A DNA stretch of 64,000 nucleotides from JADJXV01 sp046328995. GTDB taxonomy: Bacteria > Bacteroidota > Ignavibacteria > Kapaibacteriales > UBA961. A program made the translations under genes and the position numbers. Under the pieces are notes generated by a model, which had not been told where the DNA came from, did no database searches, and saw only the letters and a program-made list of their open reading frames with translations. Below, piece by piece: positions 26,784 to 34,197 of the stretch. The stretch spans positions 124,001 to 188,000 of the forward strand of contig JAXLVN010000004.1 of NCBI GenBank assembly GCA_046328995.1, in the 5' to 3' direction. How positions within the stretch are numbered: the first letter of the stretch is position 1; every line of letters begins with the position of its first letter.

Positions 26784-27449
26784 TTACAAGTCAAAATAAT
26801 ACGAAGCACTTGCACCTAAATACGGATTTGTATTCTCAAAATATCCTTGTGTAAATGGAATGCCAAGATTTGCACTAAGAGCAAAATTTTTCAAGCGACC
26901 GCGCAAACCAAATGTAGCTTCGGAATATACATGAGGTGTACCGTAAAAGAAGAAATAATCTGTATTTATGCGAACAAGTATATCGAGATTTTTGTTGATT
27001 AATTTTATCGTGTAATAAGGATTGGTTAGTGCATGAATCATAACCGGCACTAAAAGAACACCTATAATAACATTCTTATAACCGAATAATTTTATTGTAT
27101 CTTTCGGCATTAATCCAATCGCACCAAGTGCTAACAATGTAGCTATAGCGTTGGAAGAAACCTTTAGAGTATTGCGGGCGTCATGATGAACAGCTACAGA
27201 AAAAGCATTAAATCCAATAGGATAATTACTTTCCCTTGTTGATAGAGTCCCTTCTATCTCAAGATTAAAACGACCACCACGCATAGAATTACTACTTTGT
27301 CCCAAGTAATCAATTAATAACGTGGTACGAACATTATATTTACCGCCAAATTGATCCTCATCATCCTCACCATTTGAATCAACAACTTGGGAATATGACA
27401 TAGTAGCCGAGAGTACAATCAAGACGATTACCAGTAGTGATTTCTTCAT
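26784..27449 (-). CDS. Exported, outer-membrane-like protein of unknown function
   Basis: 221 residues. Signal peptide MKKSLLVIVLIVLSATMSYSQ. Mature part has an acidic start (DSNGEDDEDQFGG), then strand-like alternation (NVRTTLLIDYLG, GGRFNLEIEGTLS), a hydrophobic middle (IATLLALGAIGL, VIIGVLLVPVMI) and ends ASYYFDL with a terminal hydrophobic residue typical of beta-barrels. No family recognised. AT-rich compared with the AtuA gene downstream. Confidence 0.72.
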   Translation of the reverse strand: MKKSLLVIVLIVLSATMSYSQVVDSNGEDDEDQFGGKYNVRTTLLIDYLGQSSNSMRGGRFNLEIEGTLSTRESNYPIGFNAFSVAVHHDARNTLKVSSNAIATLLALGAIGLMPKDTIKLFGYKNVIIGVLLVPVMIHALTNPYYTIKLINKNLDILVRINTDYFFFYGTPHVYSEATFGLRGRLKNFALSANLGIPFTQGYFENTNPYLGASASYYFDL

Positions 27450-27493
27450 AGAATTATTGCGTAATTATCTAATAATCAGTACGATACGTAATC

Positions 27494-27890
27494 TCTTGCT
27501 TCTCTCCGCGCCTTTGCGTTAAAATCTGAATAAACAGGAGAATTTTTATCACAGAGACACCAAGTAACCACAAAATTCACAACAAGATAGTTGTATCTAT
27601 AGTGACCTTTGTGCAACCTTGGTGACCTTTGTGTTTAAAAAAGTCACCTGCACGATGTATATACTGCGCCATCAGTTTTAACACAAAGCACACCAAGTAA
27701 CCACAAATTTCACAACAAGATTAGGTGTATCTATAGTGACCTTTGTGCAACCTTGGTGACCTTTGTGTTAAAAAAAGTCACCTGCACGATGTATATACTG
27801 CACAATCAGTTTTAACACAAAGAACACAAAGTAACCACAAAGTTCACAACAAGATAGGAGGATCTATAGTGACCTTTGTGTTTAATAAAT
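27494..27890. repeat. 133-bp tandem repeat array related to the 17.5-kb array
   Basis: About three units of 133-134 bases, fixed by ACCAAGTAACCACAAA at 27559 and 27692 and ACAAAGTAACCACAAA at 27826. Units contain TTTTAACACAAAGCACACC, TATCTATAGTGACCTTTGTG, CAACCTTGGTGACC and AAAAAGTCACCTGCACGATG. TAGTGACCTTTGTG and AACACAAAG are shared with the array at 17490-18060, and TCACCTGCACGA with 42246-42257. Fills most of the 450-base gap 27450-27902. Confidence 0.92.
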
Positions 27891-27902
27891 CAGCCCTACA
27901 CT

Positions 27903-28550
27903 TCACCCAAGCACCGCCCGCAAGCCATCCATTTCGCTCACGATATACCGCGGCTGATGGAACGCCAGTTCCTCGTGCGAACCAAAACCCCACAGCACTC
28001 CTGCGGCGTCGATGGAATTCTTATGCGCGCCGATGATATCGTGTTCTTTGTCGCCAATCATCACATACTCCTCGCTTTCAAACTGCGGATACTGCGTTCG
28101 CACATCGCGGATTATCTCGGCTTTATCCGAACGGGTGAGATCTAAATTACTCCCAAAAACATCATCGAAAAACGGTAAAAGTCCGCAGGATTCGAGTATT
28201 TTCCGCGCAAAAAACGTTGGTTTCGAAGTCGCAAGTACGAGCGTAATTCCTTGATGATGCGCGTCTTCGATGAGTGCAGCAATTCCGTCATACATCCGGC
28301 TCTCATAGATTCCTGTTTCGCGGTAATACTCGCGGTATTTTTCTACTGCCTCGCGCGCAGTAGTTTCATTAAAATGATAATACTTCTGAAAAGACAAATG
28401 CAACGGCGGTCCTACAAAATGCACCAGCGTTCGCGGGTCCTCGACCGTAATTCCAAACGAATCAAGCGCATACTGCACCGACCGCGTAATCCCAACGGCA
28501 GAGTCGATGATTGTACCGTCTAAGTCAAAGAGTGCGATGGGGTAGTGCAT
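27903..28550 (-). CDS. HAD-superfamily phosphatase (phosphoglycolate phosphatase-like)
   Basis: 215 residues from the ATG at 28550, just before the catalytic motif; nine residues of upstream frame are dropped. Motif I FDLDGTIIDSAVG (nucleophile Asp and acid Asp), motif II LVLATSKPTFFA, motif III Lys in the SDKAEIIRDV region, motif IV MIGDKEHDIIGA. The C1 helical cap and length fit Gph/YjjG-like phosphatases acting on small phosphates. Four bases follow the stop of the membrane gene upstream, so it is translated from a common message. Substrate unknown. Confidence 0.9.
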   Translation of the reverse strand: MHYPIALFDLDGTIIDSAVGITRSVQYALDSFGITVEDPRTLVHFVGPPLHLSFQKYYHFNETTAREAVEKYREYYRETGIYESRMYDGIAALIEDAHHQGITLVLATSKPTFFARKILESCGLLPFFDDVFGSNLDLTRSDKAEIIRDVRTQYPQFESEEYVMIGDKEHDIIGAHKNSIDAAGVLWGFGSHEELAFHQPRYIVSEMDGLRAVLG

Positions 28551-28554
28551 ATTA

Positions 28555-29112
28555 TTATTCCTCAACAAGTACCTCACAGTCAGGATTAAGCCGCGCCATC
28601 GCGAGCAGGCGCTTTACCATAACCGAACGCAAGTGGCATTGCGCGCGGAGTAAACCCCATCTATCAATAAAATCAACAATATACCACGACCCAAATCTCC
28701 GCGCTTCGATTCGCCGTAAGTCACTATACCCAAGCCCGATGCCACCCTCTTTGAATAAATACCGCACTATCACCCCGCGGGACTGAATCTTCACCCGCTG
28801 ATGCCTCGCCCGTATCAGAAATTGCACGATATTTATACCGCAAGCAATTGGAATGACATACAGTATCATCGGCGGATTACGCTGCATCAGAGCCACCAGC
28901 GCGAAAATACAGAAAAGCAGACCAAACGTCACGATTCCCAGCATCGCAAACGGATTGTACGCCGAGAAAATCTCCTCGCCCAACTGATACTTCCGCACCT
29001 CATAATCATCGGCATACTTCCGGTAATACGTCGCCCCAAATGCCAAGCAACTATACACCATACCCACATACAGCGCATGCACGAAAAGCAGTGTGTCGAA
29101 GTATATCGCCAT
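28555..29112 (-). CDS. Membrane protein of unknown function
   Basis: 185 residues. Hydrophobic segments at about 10-28 (HALYVGMVYSCLAFGATYY) and 52-97 (two helices: AMLGIVTFGLLFCIFALVALM and MILYVIPIACGINIVQFLI). The C-terminal third (KIQSRGVIVRYLFKEGGIGLGYSDLRRIEARRFGSWYIVDF; residues about 107-150) looks like a bacterial PH-type domain, with short strands and a final helix. Immediately upstream of the HAD phosphatase with a four-base gap. Function unknown. Confidence 0.68.
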   Translation of the reverse strand: MAIYFDTLLFVHALYVGMVYSCLAFGATYYRKYADDYEVRKYQLGEEIFSAYNPFAMLGIVTFGLLFCIFALVALMQRNPPMILYVIPIACGINIVQFLIRARHQRVKIQSRGVIVRYLFKEGGIGLGYSDLRRIEARRFGSWYIVDFIDRWGLLRAQCHLRSVMVKRLLAMARLNPDCEVLVEE

Positions 29113-29166
29113 AGTAATTGTCGAAAATCAAGTGAATGTTGGGTTCCCGTTCTGCATACTCCAAGT

Positions 29167-29195
29167 CGTCGCCTGCGGTCACCCATTGCCGTCCA
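29167..29195. repeat. Dispersed word TGCGGTCACCCATTGCCGTC
   Basis: GTCGCCTGCGGTCACCCATT then GCCGTCCAA. Sister copies at 13537-13565, 33569-33598 and 59214-59240, with a degraded one near 7031-7076. Confidence 0.7.
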
Positions 29196-29227
29196 ACCCG
29201 TTCGAATTCATACCGTTTCAGGAAAAC

Positions 29228-29291
29228 CGTAGGGGCGCATTGCATGCGCCCACGTCCTGCACGACCCGGGCGCATGCAATGCGCCCCTACG
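29228..29291. repeat. REPIN-like palindrome (GTAGGGGCGCATTGCATGCGCCC)
   Basis: Two inverted half-elements: CGTAGGGGCGCATTGCATGC, GCCC, a 20-base spacer, then GGGCGCATGCAATGCGCCCC, TACG. Each half is itself palindromic. Sister copies at 30892-30953, 35723-35780, 53770-53836 and a half copy at 14559-14583. Confidence 0.9.
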
Positions 29292-29294
29292 TAA

Positions 29295-30209
29295 TCAAAA
29301 CCGTATAATCTCCCCCGCCTGTAATTCCGGCAGCAAGGCACCGACAATCGGCGGAAAGAGATGAGCATTCCGGGCGCAGTATTCTCTGTCGGCGGGATCG
29401 AGCGGCGTGGTCATCATACGGAAGGCATTGAGCCGCTGTACCGGCAGGGAGAGCGTGCCTGCAATTTCACGCAGCAGGGCAGGAGTAAGGCCGATTCCAT
29501 ACACAAAAGCGGCATCGGCGAACGGAATATACTCCGAGAGTAATTTTTCCAGTTCCTGTTCAAAAAGCTCGGGAATATTAGTCTTCGCATTCAGCGGCAG
29601 GAGTCCGTAATAGGCAAGCGAACCGCTCCGCAGCACACTCACATCCGCGAAATGCTCCTGAATACCAAAGACAATGACCGTATTTTCCGCCTGCTCGGGA
29701 TAGTTGTATAAGAGTGCCGCATGCGCTGCGAACTGACTGACAACGGTGCTTTTGATGGGCAGGCCGAGCTGGAAGGCGACCATTTCACAGGTATGGAGGT
29801 ATTTTTTGTCAATGAGTACGGCGAGCATCATTTCGCGTCCGTCGAGGCAGGGTGTTAGCGGGAGAACGAAGGACGTGAAGTCTTCGAGAGAATACATAGG
29901 ATAGGTTTGCCGGATTTCAAGGGCGAGTAATTGCTGCACATCTTCGACCACATCAGTCTTAACAGCCGGAAATTGATGCACAAATACATTTTCAATAGGA
30001 AGGCAGAGATGCTGGAAGGCAAGATTTTGAGGAAGCACATCACCGAGCTCCATAAATGCCGCCTGTACGTCTTCGGCGAGCTCCTCGGTCTCGCTCACAA
30101 TTTGGGGGATAGTCTTCACATACGCAAGTTCCAAACCTTTATCGGATGACGTAAATGCTGACAGATACGTACGATTCGAACCGAAATACACGGAAAGAGT
30201 AGGTTGCAT
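29295..30209 (-). CDS. PilM-like actin-fold protein
   Basis: 304 residues. Resembles the type IV pilus assembly/PilM group (DUF3822-like in Bacteroidota): SVYFGSNRTYLSAFTSSDKGL at the N-terminus as the first ATPase-fold subdomain, HLCLPIENVFVHQFPA, then VIVFGIQEHFADVSVLRSGSL in the second subdomain. Canonical nucleotide-binding loops are degenerate. The ComEA-like DNA-binding protein lies 69 bases upstream, which suggests a DNA-uptake or pilus context. No PilN/PilO/PilQ genes are adjacent. Medium confidence in the family, low in the precise role. Confidence 0.6.
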   Translation of the reverse strand: MQPTLSVYFGSNRTYLSAFTSSDKGLELAYVKTIPQIVSETEELAEDVQAAFMELGDVLPQNLAFQHLCLPIENVFVHQFPAVKTDVVEDVQQLLALEIRQTYPMYSLEDFTSFVLPLTPCLDGREMMLAVLIDKKYLHTCEMVAFQLGLPIKSTVVSQFAAHAALLYNYPEQAENTVIVFGIQEHFADVSVLRSGSLAYYGLLPLNAKTNIPELFEQELEKLLSEYIPFADAAFVYGIGLTPALLREIAGTLSLPVQRLNAFRMMTTPLDPADREYCARNAHLFPPIVGALLPELQAGEIIRF

Positions 30210-30278
30210 AGAATCACATTGTAGAATGGGGCATAAATGTATCGTAATTGATGTACTTGGAAACAGTTACTCACGCGC

Positions 30279-30803
30279 TTACTTACCGGCAACAATATAC
30301 GGTTCCAATTTTTCAAACTTTTTCTTCCCAATTCCCTTCACCTGCATCAGATCGCTTGTCGAGGTAAAAGGTGTACTTTTTCGCTGTGCGATAATACGTT
30401 CTGCCATCGCCTCGCCTATGCCGGGAAGTCGTATCAGCTCGGCTTTGGTCGCCGAGCTGATATTTACTTTTCTCGTCGGGAGCGCCTTCTTCTTAGCAGC
30501 GGAATTTGTGTAGCGCGTGAGCGGATTGAGCGTGTCTGCGTCATGAAGCGCATCACTGCCGGGCGCCGAAGGATCATCAATTCCCGTATAACTCTGTTTC
30601 TCGGCAAGTGCAATACTATCAAGAATTTGATACACCGTCTTGGCGAGCGCGGCGTTGTATTTTGACTGTTCACTTCCACCGCCGAACGTGCGAACAATGA
30701 CGCCAATCAACAATCCAAGCACAATGACTAACGCCACGGTTGCCTCATTCTTGGTGACGCCTGCAAACTCCTGCAACCTGCTCAACAGCGATTCTTTACC
30801 CAT
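30279..30803 (-). CDS. ComEA-like helix-hairpin-helix DNA-binding protein
   Basis: 174 residues. One membrane segment at about 22-40 (EATVALVIVLGLLIGVIV) after a short basic/acidic cytoplasmic start, then a low-complexity linker, then a C-terminal double HhH domain: VNISSATKAELIRLPGIGEAM and SDLMQVKGIGKKKFEKLEPYI (about 112-172). This matches ComEA, which binds incoming DNA at the cell surface in natural transformation. The linker is longer than usual. It is followed by the PilM-like gene in the same direction. Confidence 0.85.
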   Translation of the reverse strand: MGKESLLSRLQEFAGVTKNEATVALVIVLGLLIGVIVRTFGGGSEQSKYNAALAKTVYQILDSIALAEKQSYTGIDDPSAPGSDALHDADTLNPLTRYTNSAAKKKALPTRKVNISSATKAELIRLPGIGEAMAERIIAQRKSTPFTSTSDLMQVKGIGKKKFEKLEPYIVAGK

Positions 30804-30891
30804 ACATTTGGTGAATGTTTAGGAATACAATGACTACTCGGGGAAAAACCGGGTGATCTGACAATTTTATGGGACAATGAATTGGGGGCGT

Positions 30892-30953
30892 CGGGGCGAA
30901 TTGCATTCGCCCAAATCGTGCTAGCGTGAGGGCGAATGCAATTCGCCCCTACG
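30892..30953. repeat. REPIN-like palindrome
   Basis: CGGGGCGAATTGCATTCGCC C, spacer, GGGCGAATGCAATTCGCCCC TACG. Same family as 29228-29291 and lies in the 230-base gap between the ComEA-like gene and dnaJ. Nothing else is seen in that gap. Confidence 0.9.
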
Positions 30954-31032
30954 ATAGAATACAAGACCTAACCTCAAAACTGTCAAAGAACTATAACCAA
31001 ACAGCTTAGATGAAATTACGCCGCCAATTCAC

Positions 31033-32193
31033 TCACGAAAACGCTTCCTTTACCCTATCAAAAAAATCCTTGCCTTTTTTTGACTCGCGCTCTTCTTTGA
31101 AATTTTCGCCGTCTGCGAGTTCTTTAATCAAACTCTTTTCTTTCGATGTGAGCGATGTCGGTACGTGAATATTCACACGCACAATCTGATCGCCACGACG
31201 ATTGGTATTCAAACGCTGAATACCTTTGTGACGCATGCGGATTTCTGTGCCGGGCTGTGTGCCGGGCTTGAGCTCGACTGCTGCAAACCCATGCAAAGTC
31301 TGCACTTCCACTTCTGCTCCAAGCGCCGCTTCGGGGAAACTGACGATGAGTTCGCAGATGACATCATCATCCTGTCGCACGAAAAATTCGTGGGGCGTTT
31401 CTTCAAAAACAATCTCGGCATCGCCTGCCGGACCGCCTCGGCGACCTGCATTTCCTTTGCCGCGGAGTGGGATATAATTCCCCGTGCTCACACCCGATGG
31501 AATTTGCAATTCCTCCGTCGTTTCGCCCTTGACGCGTCCTTCGCCGCTACAGCTCGTGCACGGTTCTTTGATGATTTGTCCCGTTCCGCCGCAATTAGCG
31601 CAGGGAGCGATATTGACAAATTGCCCAAAGACCGAACGTGATACCTGGCGGATTTCGCCGGTTCCGTTGCAGGACGAACATTGCGCAGCGCTGCTTCCGG
31701 GCTTGGCACCTTTGCCGTTGCAGGGCTCGCATGTCACAAAGCGTTTATAGGAGATTTTCTTCTTCGTACCGTCGGCAATTTCCTCGAGAGTAAGGGGCAT
31801 ACGGATTTTGATATTACTTCCCGGCTCACCCATCGAAGGATTACGACGCTGCTGTTGTCCACCAAAAAACTGATCAAAAATACTGCCACCGCCGCCGCCG
31901 CCGAAGAAATCTCCAAAGGCGCTGAAGATATCGTTCACATTCGAATACTGATGGAAATCCTGACCTCCGTGCATACCCTGATGGCCAAATTGGTCATAGC
32001 GCGCGCGCTTGTTGGCGTCGCTCAATACTTCATACGCTTCGGTCGCTTCCTTGAATTTTTCCACGGCTTCATCATTGCCGGGATTACGGTCGGGGTGATA
32101 TTGCATAGCAAGCTTGCGGTAGGCAGATTTGATCTCATCGCCACTCGCGGATTTGGCTATGCCGAGCACTTCATAATAATCGGTTTTACTCAT
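31033..32193 (-). CDS. dnaJ: Chaperone protein DnaJ
   Basis: 386 residues. J domain at the N-terminus with the HPD motif (YHPDRNPGNDE, about 33), Gly/Phe-rich region (about 75-125, QFFGGQQQRR), four CxxCxGxG zinc-finger modules (CEPCNGKG, CSSCNGTG, CANCGGTG, CTSCSGEG; about 150-215), then the two beta-barrel substrate-binding domains and C-terminal dimerisation region. Type A DnaJ, co-chaperone of DnaK. Full length. No grpE or dnaK next to it; the gene stands alone after the thiolase. Confidence 0.98.
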   Translation of the reverse strand: MSKTDYYEVLGIAKSASGDEIKSAYRKLAMQYHPDRNPGNDEAVEKFKEATEAYEVLSDANKRARYDQFGHQGMHGGQDFHQYSNVNDIFSAFGDFFGGGGGGSIFDQFFGGQQQRRNPSMGEPGSNIKIRMPLTLEEIADGTKKKISYKRFVTCEPCNGKGAKPGSSAAQCSSCNGTGEIRQVSRSVFGQFVNIAPCANCGGTGQIIKEPCTSCSGEGRVKGETTEELQIPSGVSTGNYIPLRGKGNAGRRGGPAGDAEIVFEETPHEFFVRQDDDVICELIVSFPEAALGAEVEVQTLHGFAAVELKPGTQPGTEIRMRHKGIQRLNTNRRGDQIVRVNIHVPTSLTSKEKSLIKELADGENFKEERESKKGKDFFDRVKEAFS

Positions 32194-32255
32194 ACGGTTT
32201 GCGGTAAATAATTGACATTGTTAATGATATAGTTACGTTGTGCCTTTGGCCCGTC

Positions 32256-33428
32256 TTAGATATTCTCAACAATCATCGCGCTGGCTTCACCGCCGCCGAT
32301 GCAAAGTGTGACGAGTCCAAAGCGTTTATTATATCGTTTGAGAGCGTATAATAGTGTAGTCAAAAGACGTGCACCGCTTGCCCCGATCGGATGACCGAGA
32401 GCGATAGCGCCGCCGTGAACATTTAATTTTTCGAGTGGAATACCGAGTTCGTTTTTCGCAGCAAGTGCCACGACTGCAAATGCTTCGTTAATTTCAAATA
32501 AATCAATATCGTCGATAGTAAGATTCGCCTTTGCAAGCGCTGCTTTGATACCGTCAATCGGCGCCGTGGTGAACCATTCAGGTTGGTGTGCAAAGGATGC
32601 ATGAGCAATGATCCGAGCCATTGGCTTGAGTCCGAGAGCGGCTGCTTTTTCTTCACTTGCCACGACAATTGCTGCTGCGCCATCGTCGATGGTACTTGCG
32701 TTCGCTGCCGTCACCGTACCGTCTTTCTTAAACACCGGACGCAATTCCGGAATTTTTTCGAATTTCACTTTGGAGGGTTCTTCATCGGTATCGATGGTCA
32801 CGCTACCTTTTTTGCTTTCAATGACAACGGGTGCGATTTCATCGGTAAACCAACCATTTTTCTGTGCTTCCTGAGCGCGTTGGTAGCTTGCGACGGTGTA
32901 TTCATCTTGTGACTCACGCGAGATATGGCATTCACTTGCGCAGAGCTCGGCAGCCATTCCCATGTGATAATTATTATACACATCCCACAAGCCGTCGCTG
33001 ATCATCGAGTCCACGAGTTCGCCATTGCCCATGCGATAGCCTGTGCGCGCTTTCGGAAGAATATATGGCGCATTCGACATCGATTCCTGTCCGCCGGCGA
33101 CCACGATTTCGGCATCGCCGCAGCGTATTGCCTGATCGGCGAGCATCACGGCTTTGAGTCCGCTGCCGCATACTTTGTTAATCGTCATACATGGTACATG
33201 ATTGCCAAGTCCGGCACCGATTGCCGCCTGACGTGCGGGCGCTTGACCGACACCGCCAGTAAGTACATTTCCCATAATAACTTCTGATACATCTGCGCCG
33301 GTAATACCGGCTCTTCTGACTGCTTCTTTGATTGCAATTGCACCAAGTTTAGGAGCAGGTAATTCGGATAATGTTCCCATAAATGCACCGATAGGAGTGC
33401 GAGCCGCGGATAAAATAACTGATTTCAT
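32256..33428 (-). CDS. Acetyl-CoA C-acetyltransferase (thiolase)
   Basis: 390 residues. Degradative/biosynthetic thiolase of the AtoB/PhaA type, converting two acetyl-CoA to acetoacetyl-CoA or cleaving it. Nucleophilic Cys87 in NKVCGSGLKAV, His in GGAIALGHPIGASGAR (about 347), and second Cys in LCIGGGEA (about 376). Opens with VILSAARTPIGAFMGTL. Length and all three active-site motifs are normal. A TATTTTTG -7 box lies 38 nt upstream. 62 bases separate it from dnaJ. Confidence 0.95.
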   Translation of the reverse strand: MKSVILSAARTPIGAFMGTLSELPAPKLGAIAIKEAVRRAGITGADVSEVIMGNVLTGGVGQAPARQAAIGAGLGNHVPCMTINKVCGSGLKAVMLADQAIRCGDAEIVVAGGQESMSNAPYILPKARTGYRMGNGELVDSMISDGLWDVYNNYHMGMAAELCASECHISRESQDEYTVASYQRAQEAQKNGWFTDEIAPVVIESKKGSVTIDTDEEPSKVKFEKIPELRPVFKKDGTVTAANASTIDDGAAAIVVASEEKAAALGLKPMARIIAHASFAHQPEWFTTAPIDGIKAALAKANLTIDDIDLFEINEAFAVVALAAKNELGIPLEKLNVHGGAIALGHPIGASGARLLTTLLYALKRYNKRFGLVTLCIGGGEASAMIVENI

Positions 33429-33465
33429 ACGTTCTTGAGATTAATGATGATATTGAATTTGCCTG

Positions 33466-33473
33466 CAAAAATA
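33466..33473 (-). promoter_or_regulatory. Candidate -7 box for the thiolase gene
   Basis: Minus strand reads CGTATTTTTGCAGGC (33461-33475), identical over 15 bases to the box in front of rpsD at 38067-38081. TAnnTTTG match; TTG elements lie 11 and 22 nt upstream rather than at 19. Confidence 0.5.
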
Positions 33474-33568
33474 CGAAAGCACGGCAAAACAGCACCAATC
33501 AGCAGCCGCAGCAAGCATTTTGTAACCCCAAAGCAATGGGTTCCCCTCAGCCCATTTACCCACCCGCC

Positions 33569-33598
33569 GCCTGCGGACACCCTTGCCGTCCAAGCGTT
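33569..33598. repeat. Dispersed word copy (TGCGGACACCCTTGCCGTCC)
   Basis: GCCTGCGGACACCCTTGCCG TCCAAGCGTT. Third copy of the word described at 29167. Confidence 0.65.
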
Positions 33599-33674
33599 CA
33601 GAAGAAGCGCGAGCAAGTCGTCGCACGGCGTTTGATGCTGACTTTACCACTCCATCACACCAAAATTATATTTT

Positions 33675-33702
33675 TTTGGATGCGATGATTTACGTAATTT
33701 TG
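33675..33702 (+). promoter_or_regulatory. Candidate promoter for the YodC-like gene
   Basis: TTTG at 33675-33678, 16-nt spacer, TAATTTTG at 33695-33702, 36 nt before the start at 33738. Fits the Bacteroidota-type promoter with a short spacer. Confidence 0.5.
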
Positions 33703-33737
33703 ACCGTTAATTATGTTCCTTTTTATACACTTTTACT

Positions 33738-33974
33738 ATGCGTTCCATGAAAGAATCCTCAGTAGATAACACAAATCCACACAAAATCAAAGTAGGCGAT
33801 GCCGTCTATTTAGCAGGCAACAAACAAATCGGTATGGCAGTGGAAGCCATCACGGATGCTAAAATTACCGGCACCGATCAAGATGTAAAGCTCTGTGATA
33901 TCATTTATTTCTCCGGTGGAGAGCTCCTCCGCGGCAGATTCGACGCCCGCTTACTCCGCAAAATGGAAGACTAA
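33738..33974 (+). CDS. Small YodC/DUF2158-like protein
   Basis: 78 residues. After a short leader the chain reads HKIKVGDAVYLAGNKQIGMAV, then a predicted strand and KLCDIIYFSGGELLRGRFDA. This is the SH3-barrel pattern of YodC-type proteins (DUF2158-like), in which V-G-D-x-V starts strand one and a W/Y-F-x-G-x-x-x-x-x-x-F closes it. A second ATG three codons in (33747) is an equally good start. A strong terminator follows immediately, so it is a single-gene unit. Function unknown. Confidence 0.72.
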   Translation: MRSMKESSVDNTNPHKIKVGDAVYLAGNKQIGMAVEAITDAKITGTDQDVKLCDIIYFSGGELLRGRFDARLLRKMED

Positions 33975-33996
33975 TCGTACTGCGTTAAGCATTCGT

Positions 33997-34040
33997 AAAA
34001 GTCCTGACAGGTTGAAGAAAACCTGTCAGGACTTTTTTTT
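33997..34040 (+). terminator. Strong terminator after the YodC-like gene
   Basis: Stem AGTCCTGACAGGTT / AACCTGTCAGGACT with loop GAAGAA(A), followed by T8. It begins 23 nt after the stop at 33974. Confidence 0.95.
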
Positions 34041-34047
34041 GTCCTTC

Positions 34048-34079
34048 CTGAGAGTATCACTTCCGAGTGATGCTCTCAG
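34048..34079. repeat. Covarying hairpin repeat, copy 1
   Basis: CTGAGAGTATCACTTCCGAG TGATGCTCTCAG, a near-perfect hairpin. The copy at 43611-43642 differs at paired positions in ways that keep pairing (A-T to G-C in the inner stem, T-A to C-G at the outer end). Confidence 0.8.
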
Positions 34080-34164
34080 TGTTCTCGCTTGACCAACCTA
34101 AGGCCGCTCGCCAAGAAGCAAGCGGCTCGGGGGAAGAAGATACCCCCAAACGAAAATATTTCCC

Positions 34165-34172
34165 TAATTTTG
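34165..34172 (+). promoter_or_regulatory. Candidate -7 box for the arylsulfotransferase-like gene
   Basis: TAATTTTG, 26 nt before the ATG at 34198, which is itself preceded by the SD-like CAGGAGAA. Confidence 0.45.
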
Positions 34173-34197
34173 GAAAAATATTATTCAGGAGAAATAC

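Noticed and set aside
27541..27885. Possible second CRISPR-like array
   Set aside because: Whole 133-base units repeat; there are no unique spacers.
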